Below are positions 62,182 to 64,000 of a DNA stretch of 64,000 nucleotides, one piece after another. The notes beneath the pieces are model-generated. The model saw only the letters and a list, made by a program, of their open reading frames with translations. It was not told where the DNA came from and made no database searches. The stretch lies in contig NZ_JAMTCK010000018.1 of NCBI RefSeq assembly GCF_024171785.1, forward strand, positions 124,001 to 188,000, written 5' to 3'. Source of the stretch: Goodfellowiella coeruleoviolacea. Lineage in GTDB: Bacteria > Actinomycetota > Actinomycetes > Mycobacteriales > Pseudonocardiaceae. The position numbers and the translations under genes are program-made. Within the stretch, counting starts at the first letter, position 1; every line of letters begins with the position of its first letter.

Positions 62182-63410
62182 GCGGACCGCACCAGGCGAG
62201 TCCAGCTTCACCGAACCCGCTGCCACCGAACCCGCTGCCACCGAACTCCGTGGTGGTCGAGGGCGGGCGGCCGGTGGCGCTGGTGGCCCGCTCCGCCGGC
62301 CTGACCGCGCTGCCCGCCTGGCCGGCGAGCGCGGGCGAGCCGCGCCAGCTGCGCCGCGTCGACCTGGCCTGGAACGAGTTGACCAGCCTGCCGCCGTGGC
62401 TGGCCGGGCTGCCCGAACTGGCCGAGCTGTGGCTGGACGGCAACCGGCTGCGCGCGCTGCCGGAGTGGATCGGCACCCTGCGGGCGCTGCGCGCCCTGCA
62501 CGTCGACGGCAACGCGCTGACCCGGCTGCCCGACGGGCTCGGCGAGCTGACCGGGCTGCGCACCCTGTTCTGCTACGGCAACCAGCTCACCGCGGTGCCG
62601 GACTGGGTGGGTCGGCTGCGCGCGCTGGAACACCTGGCCCTGGGCGGCAACCAGCTGACGTCGGTGCCGGCGGCCCTGTGGGAGCTGACCGGGCTGCGCT
62701 CGCTGAACCTGGCCGAGAACGGCCTGCGGGAGCTGCCCGAGGCCGTGGGCCGGCTCACCGGGTTGCGCATGCTGGACGTGGGCCACAACGCGCTCACCGA
62801 GGTGCCCTCGGCCCTGGGTGAGCTGACCGGCCTCACCGACTACCTGTACCTGAGCGACAACCGGCTCACCTCGGTGCCGGCCGTGCTGGGCCGGTTGACC
62901 CGGCTGGCCTACCTCAACGTCACCGACAACCGCCTGACCGAGCTGCCCGAGAGCCTGGGCGGGATGGCCGCGCTGCGGGAACTCCGCGTCTACGACAACC
63001 GGCTGACCCGGCTGCCGGACAGCCTGGCGCGCCTGGGTGAGCTGCGGGAGCTGCACGCGATGAACAACGCCCTCACCGGCCTGCCCCCGGCCGTGGGCGA
63101 GCTGCGCCAGCTCACCGAGCTGCACCTGCGCGGCAACCGGATCACCCGGCTGCCGGACAGCGTCGGCGGCCTGTCCCGGTTGGCCGTGCTGGACCTGCGG
63201 GACAACGCCCTGGAGTGCCTGCCCGACTCGATCGGGGGACTGACCGAGCTGCGGCACCTGGACCTGCGGGCCAACCGGCTGCGCGCGCTGCCGGACGCCC
63301 TGGCCGAGCTGCCCCGGCTGGCCAAACTCGATCTGCGGTGGAACAAGTTCGACGGTTTGCCGGCGGCGGTCACCCGACTGCGAAGCCGCGGTTGCGTGGT
63401 GTTGCTCTAG
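62178..63410 (+). CDS. leucine-rich-repeat protein (15 repeats)
   Basis: 410 aa from a GTG that overlaps the MerR stop as GTGA. After a Pro/Asn-rich start (SPNPLPPNPLPPNS) and about 30 residues, 15 consecutive repeats of 23 aa run to the end (pattern LxxLxLxxNxLxxLPxxLGxLxx; one repeat is 24 aa). No signal peptide, kinase, TIR or GTPase domain, so it is a cytoplasmic LRR of the plant/bacterial LPxxLG class that probably binds another protein. Co-translation with a MerR regulator and position beside the AAA/VWA operon suggest a recognition role, which is inference. Confidence 0.92.
   Translation: MSGPHQASPASPNPLPPNPLPPNSVVVEGGRPVALVARSAGLTALPAWPASAGEPRQLRRVDLAWNELTSLPPWLAGLPELAELWLDGNRLRALPEWIGTLRALRALHVDGNALTRLPDGLGELTGLRTLFCYGNQLTAVPDWVGRLRALEHLALGGNQLTSVPAALWELTGLRSLNLAENGLRELPEAVGRLTGLRMLDVGHNALTEVPSALGELTGLTDYLYLSDNRLTSVPAVLGRLTRLAYLNVTDNRLTELPESLGGMAALRELRVYDNRLTRLPDSLARLGELRELHAMNNALTGLPPAVGELRQLTELHLRGNRITRLPDSVGGLSRLAVLDLRDNALECLPDSIGGLTELRHLDLRANRLRALPDALAELPRLAKLDLRWNKFDGLPAAVTRLRSRGCVVLL
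62211..62240. repeat. 15-bp tandem repeat in the LRR gene start
   Basis: CCGAACCCGCTGCCA occurs twice in tandem and begins a third time, encoding PNPLPPNPLPPN. In-frame length; resembles the proline-coding repeat in the NTP transferase gene. Confidence 0.85.
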
Positions 63411-63622
63411 TGCCGGGAGTCGCGGGATCGGGCAACTCGCCTAACCGCGGCCACTTCACCCGTAACCGACTGGATCGATCGTGACCGCCCGGGTCGGTGA
63501 TTCAACTCAACAACCGCCGCAAAACAGCGAAGAATTGATCTTGGTTTCCGCCCGCTGGGCAGCGCATTGCTTTCCCGGGGCCGCCCGCCCCGCGGTCAAG
63601 ATCATTTTCTGGGCTGGCATCC
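63411..63622. other. AT-richer intergenic segment with hairpin and distant inverted repeat
   Basis: No gene seen. CGGGGC-CGCCC-GCCCCG (63576-63592) is a hairpin. Around it, TGATCTTG (63536-63543) and CAAGATCA (63597-63604) form an outer 8-bp inverted repeat followed by TTTTCT on the plus strand. The whole could terminate the LRR transcript. Confidence 0.5.
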
Positions 63623-63718
63623 GATCACCGCCGCGACCGATCACCACGGGCTCCGATCACCGCGGCGTCCGATCACCACAGCGTCCCATCACCGCGGCGT
63701 CCCATCACGCCGGGCAGG
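63623..63718. repeat. 16-bp tandem repeat, six copies
   Basis: Units begin at 63623, 63639, 63655, 63671, 63687 and 63703. The consensus is GATCACCGCGGCGTCC; the fifth and sixth start CATCAC and the last is degenerate. It sits just downstream of the enoyl-CoA hydratase stop. Confidence 0.88.
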
Positions 63719-63724
63719 CCGGCG

Positions 63725-64000
63725 TCAGCGCGACGCGGTCGGCGCGGTCGGCGCGATCAGCTCGGCGAGGCGCCGCAACTGGGCCGCGCGCTCGGCGGCC
63801 AGCTGCTCGGCGGCACTGGTCGCCTGTGCGGCACCGGCCAGCAGGCCCAGGGTCTCCCGCACCGCTCCGGCCGGCGGCCGCAGCAGTCGCTCGACCAGCG
63901 CGTCCACCGCGGCGTCGAGTTCCGCCACCGCGACCACCTGGTTGGCCAGGCCGATGCGCAGTGCCTCGTCCGCCGGAACCCGGCGCGAGGTCAGGCAGAT
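63725..64000 (-). CDS. enoyl-CoA hydratase/isomerase family protein, C-terminal part
   Basis: The frame enters from the right edge of the window as LTSRRVPADEALRIGLANQVV, the hallmark segment of crotonases (TSRRVPADEAL with the catalytic-region glutamates upstream and out of view). It ends in a helical tail rich in Ala/Glu (ERAAQLRRLAELIAPTAPTASR). Only about 91 residues are visible. Probable role in fatty-acid or aromatic CoA metabolism. Confidence 0.85.
   Translation of the reverse strand: MCLTSRRVPADEALRIGLANQVVAVAELDAAVDALVERLLRPPAGAVRETLGLLAGAAQATSAAEQLAAERAAQLRRLAELIAPTAPTASR

Overview
The window is very GC-rich, has many GTG starts, tightly overlapping operons and a typical filamentous-actinomycete gene set: two giant AfsR/SARP regulators, a DUF397 remnant, an F420-type LLM oxidoreductase, TetR, MarR and MerR regulators, many secreted enzymes. 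The mix suggests a Pseudonocardiales-like soil actinomycete. This is inferred from gene content only. The window is chromosome-like. I see no rRNA, convincing tRNA, CRISPR array, transposase or phage structural gene. About 50 genes look intact; several stretches carry decayed genes.

Layout. 1-5.3 kb: the end of an ECF sigma factor, malic enzyme, a secreted SGNH hydrolase and a DUF2238 membrane protein. 5.2-10.9 kb: a minus-strand mannoside uptake and cleavage operon (binding protein, two permeases, beta-mannosidase) behind a perfect TTAACCGGTTAA palindrome. 11-15 kb: a VOC protein, an overlapping gene pair (unknown protein plus XRE/ImmA-type metallopeptidase), then a decayed stretch ending in a frameshifted DUF397 gene. 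15-20.3 kb: secreted trypsin, EI24 protein, M20 peptidase, Tat-exported HD protein, MDR oxidoreductase. 20.4-34.3 kb: the two AfsR/SARP-type regulators, with between them a decayed gene, an alpha/beta hydrolase, a TetR plus adenylate-forming ligase pair, an HTH protein, a PhoD-type phosphatase and two small secreted proteins. 34.4-41 kb: DinB protein, a self-regulated LLM/TetR operon, a secreted M23 peptidase and a class A penicillin-binding protein. 41-50.8 kb: a MarR/quinone-oxidoreductase regulon with three operator copies, SMI1/KNR4 protein, PfkB kinase, epoxide-hydrolase-like protein, MgtC, GH105, a MobA-like transferase, a truncated SDR, and a divergent DeoR/SIS pair. 50.9-53.9 kb: an ABC exporter behind a MerR-type promoter palindrome, then an SDR.

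The most interesting part is 53.96-63.4 kb. Four minus-strand genes joined mostly by ATGA overlaps encode a 547-aa unknown protein, a DUF2201-like protein with an HExxH-type metal site and a VWA domain, a protein with two AAA+ P-loop modules (MoxR-like), and an 858-aa unknown protein. The first and last share a long, clearly paralogous C-terminal half. Divergent to this operon is a GTGA-coupled pair: a MerR regulator and a 15-repeat leucine-rich-repeat protein. MoxR/VWA partnerships are known as ATPase-driven chaperone or conflict modules. The paired paralogous bookends and the LRR/MerR neighbour are the part I do not recognise as described.

Many local regulators sit beside matching palindromes (TetR at 27.46 kb, TetR at 36.65 kb, MarR at 41.05/41.73/41.77 kb, DeoR at 49.96 kb), so several small self-contained regulons can be read directly. 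Gene ends are often marked by long GC-rich inverted repeats.
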